A DNA stretch of 64,000 bases, taken from assembly GCF_920984665.1 (NCBI RefSeq), contig NZ_CAKLBP010000007.1:1-64000 (forward strand), given 5' to 3'. Position 1 is the stretch's first letter. Every line of letters begins with the position of its first letter. The translations under genes were made by a program, and so were the position numbers. The notes below the pieces were generated by a model. It saw nothing but the letters and a program-made list of their open reading frames with translations. It did not search any database and had not been told where the DNA came from. The DNA is from Pedobacter sp. Leaf170 (GTDB lineage: Bacteria > Bacteroidota > Bacteroidia > Sphingobacteriales > Sphingobacteriaceae). Positions 38,301 through 46,834 of the stretch are shown here, one piece after another.

Positions 38301-38555
38301 CTCAAAATTCGTTATCCAATTTAGCGGCTCGGTACGCACTATCATGGCTGGATTTACACCAATAATATCTCCGGGACTAAGCAATTCAAAATTTTTGCTT
38401 TCTAGGTGGTCATTTATTTTTACTTCAATATTAACAGTAGAGCGAAGGGTGTTTGATGTTGCCCCACTGCCCAAATTATCGGTAGTGGTAATACGACCGC
38501 CAATGCCTTTACGCATCCAAGAGCCAAAGGTATATTTTGCTACTTTTATACTCAT
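35340..38555 (-). CDS. Giant-operon protein 2 (1071 residues) with central membrane segment, unknown function
   Basis: The N-terminal block has LPFIEFYDEDFLWRYTPAQ-ANGDKLRPWLALIVLKD (about 87-125). In the middle, residues about 553-600 are strongly hydrophobic (ILQNLLLFLILILVAILIFG and WYFCLVAAIIAIAYYF), enough for two membrane helices, an unusual position in so large a protein. The C-terminal half resumes as a soluble domain (WREYPTDKRGSYFRQFWD, GWYFIIQQIPGEPRFGMDV, WDDLRWDKYTP). There is no signal peptide. Part 2 starts 2 bp after the preceding stop, so translation is coupled. I know of no characterised relative. Confidence 0.75.
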   Translation of the reverse strand: MSIKVAKYTFGSWMRKGIGGRITTTDNLGSGATSNTLRSTVNIEVKINDHLESKNFELLSPGDIIGVNPAMIVRTEPLNWITNFEPNYLPFIEFYDEDFLWRYTPAQANGDKLRPWLALIVLKDEQPAGNEEFTFNEKKLPLPSVIVKHGNNLPPSNQIWAWSHVHINEGHDSTTEFEAFLKTLNDLDNENSDKIIGRLLCPRKLDSNTAYRAFLIPAFETGRLSGLGLENETVDAQKPSWNASSNNIEFPVYYHWFFKTGDNQDFESLVKILEPRIMDSKLGIRDMDGSKPGFGLTEGTDIGITEALNVVGLEGALKAPTTVSEPKVLDTTKPFFNQLEDVLNFPEKIKKASNTETDPVVSPPIYGQNHALTNEIDTQKAGWLHELNKDPRNRVPAGFGTNVVQKDQEKYVAEAWKQVENVKKANIRIKFAAFAMQVSQTLKTNFTSKLQPAQSLIFLSPLLKKVKGSPTTLQYQLEESFVPTAAVNTALRKILRPRGPFFKKIAIVNPNFNHSTLVNDINDGKITAAPPKIIPVGLPRIDEKLNNMPGKTQHPLLSWILQNLLLFLILILVAILIFGLITGAWYFCLVAAIIAIAYYFKAKNSKATNINPKDLNNPEEIVKNLEQSPPQPDFVFQETNPLIIETNSGNTKVSSETKETVSGEDGLAYTFTNTFTPGANGKDSVEAANFRAAAIHLNQLESIKTPERKFSRFDIGNAHLKLQEATDPRKVFPKMLASFVIYTFNKNWLFNFDNLVPAMAYPDMPEPMYEKLRDISSELLIPNLKLIPQNTISLLVTNPEFIESYMVGLNHEFGKELLWREYPTDKRGSYFRQFWDVKGIISNNNNLDPNQLKEEYKDIQPIDKWYSNSALGTHPKRKAPDGEQVVLVVRGELLKKYPNTIIYAQKAHIFKDENGVINANKQPVIKAVETQAEMAAEIKFPMFKAEINPDIKFFGFDLTVPQAMGKDEPKLETDDWGWYFIIQQIPGEPRFGMDVNFEKSGTQVTWDDLRWDKYTPTDGFINTDVKPNGDFKPAAPENVDDWGQNSARMGHILYQKPVMIAVHAKEMLKSI

Positions 38556-38557
38556 CT

Positions 38558-41500
38558 TTAGTTTAGTTCAAATTGTGCAACTACTTGTAATTGATTCTTT
38601 AATGCAGGATTTTTCCTTAGTAAATCATCTTGCAAAGCATAAGCCTCCGCTTCTGAGTTAAAGCTTGTTGTATTGCCATAAGTGCTTAAATCTTTTGTAT
38701 TTACGATACTGTACAAACGTGTATTTATTTTTATTGTGGCAGGGCTTATGGTTGCCAATTTATTACTTACAGAATATGTATTCTTGCTTATCGCGTTTCC
38801 TTTAGAAAATATATTAAACACTTTATCTAATAATTTAAAGCCAGTAACTTTAATAATAAAGGCTATTCCTTTTTTGCGATGAACATAGCTCAATTCATAA
38901 TCTACTTCTTTTTGTAGTTCGGTACCATGTAAAATTTCGTTAGAAGTTTGAAATTTAATGCCGCTTCTCATCCGTTCAAATGATTTACGGGAGAGTTTTT
39001 CGCTATCTTTTAGCCTGATGAAATTTCCAATTGCAAATTCTTCATCCATTGGCTGCGTTGCAGAATTATCAGTTACCGAAAGTGAAAACTTAGTCTCATT
39101 AGCTGGCTTATCATTTCCAAATTTGTTGATTTCCATATCCAATGGCGTAACCTTTTGGCTTAAGGAGAGCATGGTAAATGGATGGACGACTATCTTACCT
39201 GCAGGAAGTTCAATTTTACGCAGGGTAACATTAGTATTTGTGTTTGCTGGTAAATCTGCCTTCCAGTTGCGGTCATCCCTTATCGCATCAATAATCAGTT
39301 GTTTTACGTCTATTGGTTTTTCCAACTGAGGTGGCGCCTGGTCGCCCCAGGTAACATCGAACTTAACACTAATTTTGACGAATAATATTTTTAAACTTGC
39401 TTTACCAAGTGCTCTCCACGGGGTTGGTCCGCTTAACTGGCCAGCAAGGTGGATTCCGGCAATTTCGCTGCTGCCTCTACGCAAGGCAATACCAGCTTCA
39501 ATTTGTGCAATAAAATAGAAAGGATTAAACTGTACCAGTAAATCATATCCTAAGTAACCAAATGCATTAAAGCCGCAAGCTTCTGCATAGAGCTCTACTC
39601 TGGCACCAGATTGTACCGTGTTTGAAGTTACGGCAAAGTAAGTTGCAACACTAATCCTAGGGTTTTTACCAGAAAGTAATGAAATGGTTATCCGTTTCAT
39701 GTTTCTTAAATCCGTTGGAATTTCGTTAAATGATGGGTGAAATCCACCTACAGATAATATAAACATTGGCTGGTTGCCCCATCCAATTCTTAATGCCATC
39801 TCTCCTGTTAAAGTAAAGGCCAGTAAGCGTGAATCAAATAAAACAGCATTGAAAGATATGCCCTGGTTAAAATCTATAACACCTAAAAAGTTAACCTGTA
39901 ATTTTAGCAGCGGTGCTTCTTCGGTTGGCAAAATGCAGCGTAGTACACCTAAAATAATAATTTTGGTTGCTGGTATATCTATAATGATACCCATCTCGAG
40001 TGAGATTAAGGTAGGCGTTCCCCAACCAATCTTTGCCATTGGGGCAATTATAAATGTGCCTTTCGATATTGGGAAGACCTGCTGTAAATCACTTATAATT
40101 CTGGTAATATTGTTAACGATATCCTGAGGGAATAAAATGCTATTGATAGCGCCAGTGCGTAAACCCTCTTTTAAGGCATCTACTTCTGTTCGTCGGTTTA
40201 CGGCTAACAAACCGCCAACACCAACAAGTGTAAAGCCAAAGCCGAGCTGGATAGGGGCAAACTCAGCCGTAATCAGGATAAGTAAAGCAAAGCCTTCGCT
40301 TCCATCAGGCATTTTTGTAGATATAATTGCAATTGCCTTTAAATCGATAAACCCTTGAAACGACAATTCCAGGGCACCAATATATTCTCCTTTTTCAATA
40401 TCAACACCTAAAAATCCACCGCCTTTTATTACGCCTGTATCAATAGATAAGCCCACCCGTGTGGGCGGAACAAATTCAATTCCCAAATTGGCAAAGGCCA
40501 TATTTCCATCTAAATTATTAGGAAAGCTAATTGGGAAGTGTGTTCCAATACCATCAATAATGGCAACCAAAGGGCCTAGATTAGTTTTTATGATGACCGT
40601 TAAACCAACTTTTAAAGTTGCTGAGTCTGATATTGCGGCCTTAAAATGAAAGCCTTCGATAATTATTGCAACTAAATCTATATGTAGCGGAATTAAAATA
40701 TCAAGCCCGGCACTTCCGGCTATGCGAAGGCCATTTGTAGGATCCCAATTTGCTTTTAAATCAAATGCAGCTTCTGCCTTAATATTGGATAGTAGCGTTG
40801 TTATAAATCCGTCGCCGCCGCTAAAATCAATAATCAATTTTCCGCCTTCCAAACTGATTTGTACAGAAGGGCTGATTTGGGTTTGCGAATTTACTGCCGC
40901 AGTATTTAGACCTAAACTCGCCTGAATTTTTTGAGCTTCTAACCTCGTTCCACCTGATGCGCCAATAAGCATAAAGGCGTCGTTATTACTCTTGCTACCG
41001 GTAAGAGATAAGGTGGTGTCCATTAATGCATTACCATTAACAGGTTGTAAAGTTAATTTAAGTGGAAACGCTAATTTACCGGTTAATCCTGCTCCAAAAG
41101 AACGTGTATTTTGAACTCTAGCTTTCCAAATACTAGAGATGTTGTAGCTTTTATCAAAAGTATTATTTCCACTAACTTTAATTTCAAATTTTATTCCCGG
41201 AGGATTTAATGTTGAATCATATTCTGCTTTAAAATAATCTGATTCCAGTACAATCGGCCCGGTTCCTATTTGAGTTATTTCAGCAGGAATGCCAAGCTCA
41301 ATGAGTAAAGCACGGGTTTTTTCGAGTATTTCTTTGCCGGTAAAAGTTGGCAAACCTAGCTTAAAAGTATCTTGTAGGTAGGCTTGTGGATTAGACAGCA
41401 TTTTGAAAAGCCTGTCGAAATATATTCTGCGTGGTGTAATTGCAGGAAGTGGTGTAGTTAATACCATTCCTGGAGGTAGAATGATTTCTTTATCAATTGT

Positions 41501-42001
41501 GCCAAGTAAATTAATGGCTCGTGTTAGTAATGGAAAGTACTCGTTCAGATAACCGATTAAGCAATACTCAATTATCCTGATTGGAAGATTATCTGCAAGC
41601 GCTTTTAAGTCTGCCTGTACATTAGCTGGCAAACCTAATATTGCAGTATTTAAGGCAATTCCTAATTCCTTTATTTTCTTAAGGATATCGATAATTAATT
41701 TGGTGAGTTTTATGCCTTCTGCTATAATTTGCGTTACATCTTTAGCGCTTATTGCGGCTTCTAAAATCGAAATTGATGAGGGTAAGCCCGTAACGAGCGT
41801 TTTAGTTTCTGCCAGTTTACTTAATATACCCGCATTGTTCTCTAAGCTTTGTGGTAGAGGCACACCTAGTTTTGCAAAAATATCGGGTGTTAACAGAGTA
41901 GAAAGCGGTTTTAAAGCTTTTCCCAATGCTAATGTAATGGATTCAATTGTGCCAGCCGCTGCCATATACCAAAATTTTAGGTTATAACTATGCAAAGCCA
42001 A
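38558..42001 (-). CDS. Giant-operon protein 1 (1147 residues), DUF6603-like, unknown function
   Basis: This is the first gene of the operon. The ATG at 42001 or an internal one at 41965 (MAAAGTIESITL) could start it. Residues 1-200 are hydrophobic-helical; from about 290 on it is a long series of alternating beta strands. Residues about 540-760 have APIQLGFGFTLVGVGGLLAVNR, AINSILFPQDIV, FIIAPMAKIGWGTPTLISLE and EMALRIGWGNQPMF, which I recognise as DUF6603-like (from memory). Function unknown; the extended repetitive beta structure recalls scaffold or groove-forming proteins. No signal peptide or catalytic motif. Confidence 0.75.
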   Translation of the reverse strand: MALHSYNLKFWYMAAAGTIESITLALGKALKPLSTLLTPDIFAKLGVPLPQSLENNAGILSKLAETKTLVTGLPSSISILEAAISAKDVTQIIAEGIKLTKLIIDILKKIKELGIALNTAILGLPANVQADLKALADNLPIRIIEYCLIGYLNEYFPLLTRAINLLGTIDKEIILPPGMVLTTPLPAITPRRIYFDRLFKMLSNPQAYLQDTFKLGLPTFTGKEILEKTRALLIELGIPAEITQIGTGPIVLESDYFKAEYDSTLNPPGIKFEIKVSGNNTFDKSYNISSIWKARVQNTRSFGAGLTGKLAFPLKLTLQPVNGNALMDTTLSLTGSKSNNDAFMLIGASGGTRLEAQKIQASLGLNTAAVNSQTQISPSVQISLEGGKLIIDFSGGDGFITTLLSNIKAEAAFDLKANWDPTNGLRIAGSAGLDILIPLHIDLVAIIIEGFHFKAAISDSATLKVGLTVIIKTNLGPLVAIIDGIGTHFPISFPNNLDGNMAFANLGIEFVPPTRVGLSIDTGVIKGGGFLGVDIEKGEYIGALELSFQGFIDLKAIAIISTKMPDGSEGFALLILITAEFAPIQLGFGFTLVGVGGLLAVNRRTEVDALKEGLRTGAINSILFPQDIVNNITRIISDLQQVFPISKGTFIIAPMAKIGWGTPTLISLEMGIIIDIPATKIIILGVLRCILPTEEAPLLKLQVNFLGVIDFNQGISFNAVLFDSRLLAFTLTGEMALRIGWGNQPMFILSVGGFHPSFNEIPTDLRNMKRITISLLSGKNPRISVATYFAVTSNTVQSGARVELYAEACGFNAFGYLGYDLLVQFNPFYFIAQIEAGIALRRGSSEIAGIHLAGQLSGPTPWRALGKASLKILFVKISVKFDVTWGDQAPPQLEKPIDVKQLIIDAIRDDRNWKADLPANTNTNVTLRKIELPAGKIVVHPFTMLSLSQKVTPLDMEINKFGNDKPANETKFSLSVTDNSATQPMDEEFAIGNFIRLKDSEKLSRKSFERMRSGIKFQTSNEILHGTELQKEVDYELSYVHRKKGIAFIIKVTGFKLLDKVFNIFSKGNAISKNTYSVSNKLATISPATIKINTRLYSIVNTKDLSTYGNTTSFNSEAEAYALQDDLLRKNPALKNQLQVVAQFELN

Positions 42002-42702
42002 AAAGCGGCCTTGATAGAGTTTGGAAATTTGTTCTAACCTTTAAAAAGAATTCACACTGTGTGCTGGTATGCGGAGTATCAGATAAGTAAATGAAACAGA
42101 TTCATTAAAAAAAAGGAGTGCCTTTTAAAATATACTCCAATGTAAGTGATTGAATTTGAATTTCCAAATCATTTTAGATATTTATTTGCTATTAAGTGCT
42201 TGATGCTCTTTGTGTTCGGCTGAACATGCACCCTTATTTAATATCTCAATGACAAAGGTAAATGGTTGTGAAATTAGGATAAGATAAACACAATAAACTA
42301 AATTGAATTGTATCTCCTTGATAGAAATTGTAGCATAGCCAATATTTAGCCGATAAATTATGAATGTTTCATATTTTGCTGGTTGAGAATGGTGTTTGTA
42401 AATCCATCATTAAATTATTCTTACTCCATTTATTGTTTCTAGATGCAAGAGGTGCTGTGCGATTATCTACCGAAAAAAAAATCTGTACGTTTTTAGGGGA
42501 TATTTTATTCGCATTAGCTTGTCATCATCCAAACATTTATTTTTACGTAGCCTGGGTAGGTTATAAAAAAGGGATAGTTATAATTAAAAGCATGGCCACG
42601 TGCTTTATCAATATTAACAGCATCAAATGTTTTGGCTTAAATTGGCATAAAATATTATGATGAGCCGCTGCGTAAAGGGCTTACGCAGGAATTTTGTTAA
42701 AA
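42002..42702. other. Region upstream of the giant operon
   Basis: This is 700 bp of mostly A/T-rich sequence. It should hold the promoter of the four-gene operon and has one TACCTTTG box on the minus strand (42253-42260). A 98-codon plus-strand frame (42364-42660) has unconvincing composition. No RNA gene or hairpin with a T tract was seen. Confidence 0.4.
42253..42260 (-). promoter_or_regulatory. Candidate -7 element (TACCTTTG) of the giant operon
   Basis: CAAAGGTA on the plus strand reads TACCTTTG on the minus strand, matching TAnnTTTG. It would give a leader of about 250 nt. No -33 TTTG at the usual spacing was found, so this is tentative. Confidence 0.25.
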
Positions 42703-42891
42703 TTACGATGCCTGATTAAGGGAGCGTTTAGTGAAATCATACTTAATAAGTTCGTACTCGGTAGCCGCCATCGATAAAGTTTTTATTTCAGGGATTTCTT
42801 CTGCAGTAACAATAGGGTTTGTATTGTGCAGTAAGTTTTTAATTTCAGCAATTACGAGTTTATAATCTTGCTCCGTTTGTATCTTGACCAT
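42703..42891 (-). CDS. Small HigA-N-terminus-like protein without a DNA-binding domain
   Basis: These 62 residues (MVKIQTEQDYKLVIAEIKNLL, then EIKTLSMAATEYEL) resemble the N-terminal toxin-contact helices of HigA-type antitoxins, which begin IxTExDYxxAxxxIxxL. The XRE helix-turn-helix that should follow is missing, and the frame ends with a different short tail. No HigB-like toxin gene is adjacent. It could be a truncated antitoxin, a stand-alone anti-toxin fragment or an unrelated small protein. Confidence 0.5.
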   Translation of the reverse strand: MVKIQTEQDYKLVIAEIKNLLHNTNPIVTAEEIPEIKTLSMAATEYELIKYDFTKRSLNQAS

Positions 42892-43143
42892 GGTTTATAT
42901 TTGAATTATCTAAAAATAATATATACTCAAAATCAATATAAATGGTTTTTTTTAACAGATGTTAATAACTGAAAATATGTGTTTTTATTAAATTCCTTTG
43001 ATGAAAATCTTTCATCGGGATTTCTTTTACCTAATTACTGTTAACATTTTCTTGGTCGAAGCAAGGTGGGATGTAATCTGTTTTTACTAAAATTAGTAAA
43101 ACAATGAATGTAAACATTTCAATGCCTTTAATGTTGTAGCCTT

Positions 43144-44220
43144 ATGGCTAAACTTCAACAAAGCGTTTATATTTTATTCTTTATTACCTTAGTTTTTGCT
43201 GGATTATATTTCGCAGCTCCATTTCTGATCCCTATAACCCTGGCGGGTATATTTTCGATGGTTTTTATTAGGCTGTGTAACTGGTTAGAAAATAATGGAA
43301 TTAAAAGAGGGTGGGCAAGTTTGCTTTGCGTTCTGTTATTTATTTTAGCAGTTGCGCTGATTGTGTCATTATTATACTGGCAATTAGGAAGTTTAACCGA
43401 AAACTTAGATCAAATGAAATCCAGGCTGAGCACTATGGTGGTCGATTTGAGAAACTGGATTAATCAAAAATTAGATATAAATGGTAGGCAACAGAAAGAA
43501 ATAATTAAAGCTGGCAGCGGTAGCACCGGAAATTTACTTGCCAGTTTTGCAAGTGGCGTTATGGGCGTAGCCGTAAATACCATTCTTGTTTTAGTTTATA
43601 TGTATTTATCGCTTTATTATCGTTCGCATATTAAAAAGTTTATATTACAGCTCGTTCCAGATACCGAAGAACATAAAGCTTCGGTAATTGTACATGAATC
43701 GGGAAAGGTGGCGCAGCATTATCTAAGCGGGCTTGCGGCAATGATTGGTGTGTTATGGGTGCTTTATGGCATCGGTTTTAGCCTAGTGGGTGTGCAGAGT
43801 GCCATATTTTTTGCCGTACTGTGCGGTCTTTTAGAAATTATTCCTTTTGTGGGCAACCTTACCGGCACCTGTTTAACCTTGCTTGCTGTAATAGGGCAGG
43901 GCGGCGATTCAAAAATGCTGATTGGCGTATTAGTGGTTTATGGTTTGGTGCAATTTCTTCAAACTTATATATTGGAGCCACTTATTGTTGGCGAACAGGT
44001 TAACATTAATCCGTTATTTACAATCTTATCTATTGTATTAGCGGAATTTATTTGGGGCGTTGCAGGTATGATTTTGGCCATCCCGATTTTCGGAATAATT
44101 AAAATTATATGCGATAGAATACCTGAATTAAAGCCTTATGGATTTTTATTGGGACCAGAAAATCCAAAGGTAAAATCCGAAAACTGGTTTTCGAAATTGA
44201 TAAAAAGTAAAAAATCATAA
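43144..44220 (+). CDS. AI-2E/PerM family transporter
   Basis: This 358-residue membrane protein begins with three hydrophobic segments, followed by a soluble loop (LTENLDQMKSRLSTMVVDLRNW). The conserved second half has LVYMYLSLYYRSHIKKF, LEIIPFVGNLTGTCL, LEPLIVGEQVNINPLFTI and EFIWGVAGMILAIP. It is the second family member in the window but diverges clearly from the 9376 gene, so it is not a recent duplicate. Substrate unknown. A small unknown gene follows 58 bp downstream on the same strand. Confidence 0.9.
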   Translation: MAKLQQSVYILFFITLVFAGLYFAAPFLIPITLAGIFSMVFIRLCNWLENNGIKRGWASLLCVLLFILAVALIVSLLYWQLGSLTENLDQMKSRLSTMVVDLRNWINQKLDINGRQQKEIIKAGSGSTGNLLASFASGVMGVAVNTILVLVYMYLSLYYRSHIKKFILQLVPDTEEHKASVIVHESGKVAQHYLSGLAAMIGVLWVLYGIGFSLVGVQSAIFFAVLCGLLEIIPFVGNLTGTCLTLLAVIGQGGDSKMLIGVLVVYGLVQFLQTYILEPLIVGEQVNINPLFTILSIVLAEFIWGVAGMILAIPIFGIIKIICDRIPELKPYGFLLGPENPKVKSENWFSKLIKSKKS

Positions 44221-44278
44221 TATAGATTTTAAAATTTAGCTAATTTCAAAGTCTTAACAGAGGGATGTTTTTTTAACC

Positions 44279-44584
44279 ATGGATATAGTATCATCATTTA
44301 AAGAAAGTTTAAACGCCGCTGAACCTCCAGCTGGTTTGTCAATTCAGCTTAATGCTTTGTGGTATGATGAAAAAGGAGATTGGCATAAAGCACATGCATT
44401 AGTAGATCAACTTAACGACCAATCCTCAGCGCTGGTGCATGCATATTTACACAGAAAAGAAGGCGATATCTGGAACGCTGATTATTGGTATAGAAAAGCA
44501 AAATCCTCCAGACCAGCTACATCTTTAGTATTAGAATGGGAGCATCTGGTTAATCATTTTATAGAATTAAACAGAAATCAATAG
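44279..44584 (+). CDS. Conserved hypothetical protein, TPR-like
   Basis: This 101-residue soluble, helical protein has LSIQLNALWYDEKGDWHKAHALVDQL and ALVHAYLHRKEGDIWNADYWYRKA, two helix pairs of tetratricopeptide or half-TPR type. Short proteins with the LWxxxKGDWxxAHxxV and HAYLHRxEGDxxNAxYWYxRA pattern are widespread and uncharacterised (from memory). It is co-directional with the permease gene and ended by the long hairpin at 44652. Confidence 0.7.
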   Translation: MDIVSSFKESLNAAEPPAGLSIQLNALWYDEKGDWHKAHALVDQLNDQSSALVHAYLHRKEGDIWNADYWYRKAKSSRPATSLVLEWEHLVNHFIELNRNQ

Positions 44585-44651
44585 ATAATTTTAAACATTA
44601 GTAAAATTTCCACTTGTAGTATTGATGGTAACCCTAACACTTGACCCTAAT

Positions 44652-44702
44652 AAAATCCGATAATCTTTAATCCTTTAGCACGATAAAAGATTATCGGATT
44701 TT
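44652..44702. terminator. Bidirectional intrinsic terminator
   Basis: AAAATCCGATAATCTTT (44652-44668) is perfectly complementary to AAAGATTATCGGATTTT (44686-44702): 17 bp with a 17-nt loop, between convergent genes. Confidence 0.85.
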
Positions 44703-44733
44703 AATTGAAAAAAAAAAAGTTATCAAAGACAAA

Positions 44734-44922
44734 TTAGTGGTTAACGTCTGCAGGTGCGTTTGTGGTAGAATCTGCTGTGCTGTCTGTAGCAAGAGAATCT
44801 AATACCTTAGTGGTATCAGTGTATTTATACATACTGTCTGCATTTTCCTTATCTGCTTTATTTCCGTTACAGGCTAAAGCCATTGCTGCAAATGCGCATA
44901 ATATTAAAAGTTGCTTTTTCAT
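44734..44922 (-). CDS. Small lipoprotein
   Basis: This 62-residue protein has a clear lipoprotein signal: KKQLLILCAFAAMALAC with the lipid-bearing Cys at 18. The mature part is only 44 residues, rich in Asp, Thr, Ser and Ala (low complexity). Such tiny lipoproteins are common in Pedobacter-like genomes and of unknown role. It is probably its own transcript, with its 3' end in the 44652 hairpin. Confidence 0.7.
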   Translation of the reverse strand: MKKQLLILCAFAAMALACNGNKADKENADSMYKYTDTTKVLDSLATDSTADSTTNAPADVNH

Positions 44923-45016
44923 AGTTTTTGCTTTTTATCTACATTAATAATCGGCTAAACCATAAATTGTTTTTAATTTTTGTTATTAGAGGGCTTTATA
45001 TCGAATTACTAATCAG

Positions 45017-46543
45017 CTATCCAACTGTGTGTAAAGGCAAAGAGAAATAAAACACAGAGCCTTTTCCAGGTTCACTTTTAAATTTTAATTGTGCGTTATG
45101 GAGTTTTAAAATTGTGGCGCATAAATATAATCCTATACCAAAGCCTGGAATAGATTTAGTCTGCTCATTTTCTACCCGGTAAAATTTCTGAAACATATTT
45201 AATTGGTCGTGAGCAGAAATACCAATGCCCTGATCTTTTACGCTGATGGTTACGTTTTTCTCATACACTTCGCAAGAAATATATATTGTTCCACCATGTG
45301 GTGAATATTTTTGAGCATTGCTAATTAAATTCGTTAACACCAGCGTAATTTTTTCTTCATCAGCAAAAACATTTATTTCAGATAAGCCATCATAAATTAT
45401 AGAGTGTTTACTGCTTGCAATTTCTGCATTTTCAATACAATCTGTAATCAGTTTTAAAATATTAAAGTTCGAATTTTTTGTATTGATTTGTCCGTTTTCA
45501 AAACGAGATACATTTAAAAAATCACGAATTAAATGTTCCATTTTTCTGGTTTGCATTTCTGCTTTCACTAAGGCTTTGTGGATAAAATCTTTATCGTTCA
45601 TTTTAATCAAAGCCATTTGCAGATAAGACTTTAGTGAAGTTAAAGGAGTTTTAAGCTCATGACTTACAAAGCTCACAAATTCGTCTTTTTTCTTTTCTAT
45701 CAGAATTTTTTCAGTAATATCTCTAGCTATTTTCGATAGGCCGATTACATTGCCTTCCAAATCTTTTACCGGAGAAATGCTTAAAGAAACATTAATCAAT
45801 GTTCCGTCCTTTCTTCGTCTAACGGTTTCAAAATGTTCTACACGAGTTCCTTTTCTAAGCTGAGCTAAAATTTTAGGTTCTTCGTCTAATCTATCTTCAG
45901 GAATAATTTTAAGTATCGATGTTCCAATCATTTCTTCAGCCGTGTAGCCGAAAATACGCGTGGCTGCCTGATTCCAGCTCATGATGATGCTATTAAAATC
46001 TTTACTTATTATCGCATCATCAGATGATTCTACAATGGCAGCCAGGCGTTGCCCAACCGATTCGGCTAATTTATCTTTAGTGATATCTCTTACAATCTTT
46101 GATAAGCCGATTAAATCTCCGTTGGAATTATTAACTGGAGATATGGTTAAGGAAACATCAACCAAAGAGCCATCTTTACGTAAACGCTGGGTTTGAAAAT
46201 GTTCAATGGAATTGCCTTGCTTAAGCTGTTCTAAAAATTTTAATTCTTGTTCCTGAAGGCTGTCAGGTATCAAGTTAAAGATTGAAACACCAATCATTTC
46301 CGCTTCCTCGTATCCAAAAATACGTGAAGCCGCATTGTTCCAGCTCGTAATTGTACCATCTAAGCTTTTGCTTATAATACCGTCATCTGTAGATTCGATA
46401 ATAGAATTGAGTATAGCACTTTTCTCTTCGGCTCTTCTTAGCTCCTCAATTATTTTCCTCAATTCAGAATTGTTTAATTTAAGCTCCAATTCTTCTTCCT
46501 GGTATTGATTTATTTTTTCAAAAATCTCCTTGCGCTCAATCAT
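45017..46543 (-). CDS. Cytoplasmic PAS-PAS sensor histidine kinase
   Basis: This 508-residue protein has no membrane segment. An N-terminal coiled coil (about 1-42) leads to two near-duplicate PAS/PAC units at about 44-160 and 168-285 (IIESTDDGIISKSLDGTITSWN and IVESSDDAIISKDFNSIIMSWN). HisKA has FVSFVSHELKTPLTSL with the phospho-accepting His (about 298), and HATPase has NLISNAQKYSP, VKDQGIGIS and GFGIGLYL. The sensor input is unknown. No response regulator is adjacent, so it is an orphan kinase. The two PAS domains look like a tandem duplication. Confidence 0.92.
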   Translation of the reverse strand: MIERKEIFEKINQYQEEELELKLNNSELRKIIEELRRAEEKSAILNSIIESTDDGIISKSLDGTITSWNNAASRIFGYEEAEMIGVSIFNLIPDSLQEQELKFLEQLKQGNSIEHFQTQRLRKDGSLVDVSLTISPVNNSNGDLIGLSKIVRDITKDKLAESVGQRLAAIVESSDDAIISKDFNSIIMSWNQAATRIFGYTAEEMIGTSILKIIPEDRLDEEPKILAQLRKGTRVEHFETVRRRKDGTLINVSLSISPVKDLEGNVIGLSKIARDITEKILIEKKKDEFVSFVSHELKTPLTSLKSYLQMALIKMNDKDFIHKALVKAEMQTRKMEHLIRDFLNVSRFENGQINTKNSNFNILKLITDCIENAEIASSKHSIIYDGLSEINVFADEEKITLVLTNLISNAQKYSPHGGTIYISCEVYEKNVTISVKDQGIGISAHDQLNMFQKFYRVENEQTKSIPGFGIGLYLCATILKLHNAQLKFKSEPGKGSVFYFSLPLHTVG

Positions 46544-46834
46544 TCTTAATATTCGAAATAGGATGGAAATATAAATATATCTCTATTAATTTAGGTATTT
46601 GATTGGAATAAAAAATTCTTAGTTAAAATTATAGGTATTTATTGCAAGCATTTATTTTTAATAATGTGGTTAATCATAAACAACCTGAGTAATTATACAG
46701 CCATTAAAAAGAAACGAATTGTTTAATAATTGAAACGTTATGCTTAGATAAATAAATAATATTAGATCATATTTATATTTCTAAAAATCTAACAAAAGCT
46801 AACCAAAAACACTTTACGAGCAAGTAAAATTACT

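Noticed and set aside
31805-40127. Several antisense frames of 60-123 codons within the giant operon
   Set aside because: They mirror the codon pattern of the sense genes and have no independent features.
42364-42660. 98-codon frame upstream of the giant operon
   Set aside because: Leu/Ile/His-rich chance frame in A/T-rich DNA with no domain or neighbour logic; kept only as part of the intergenic note.
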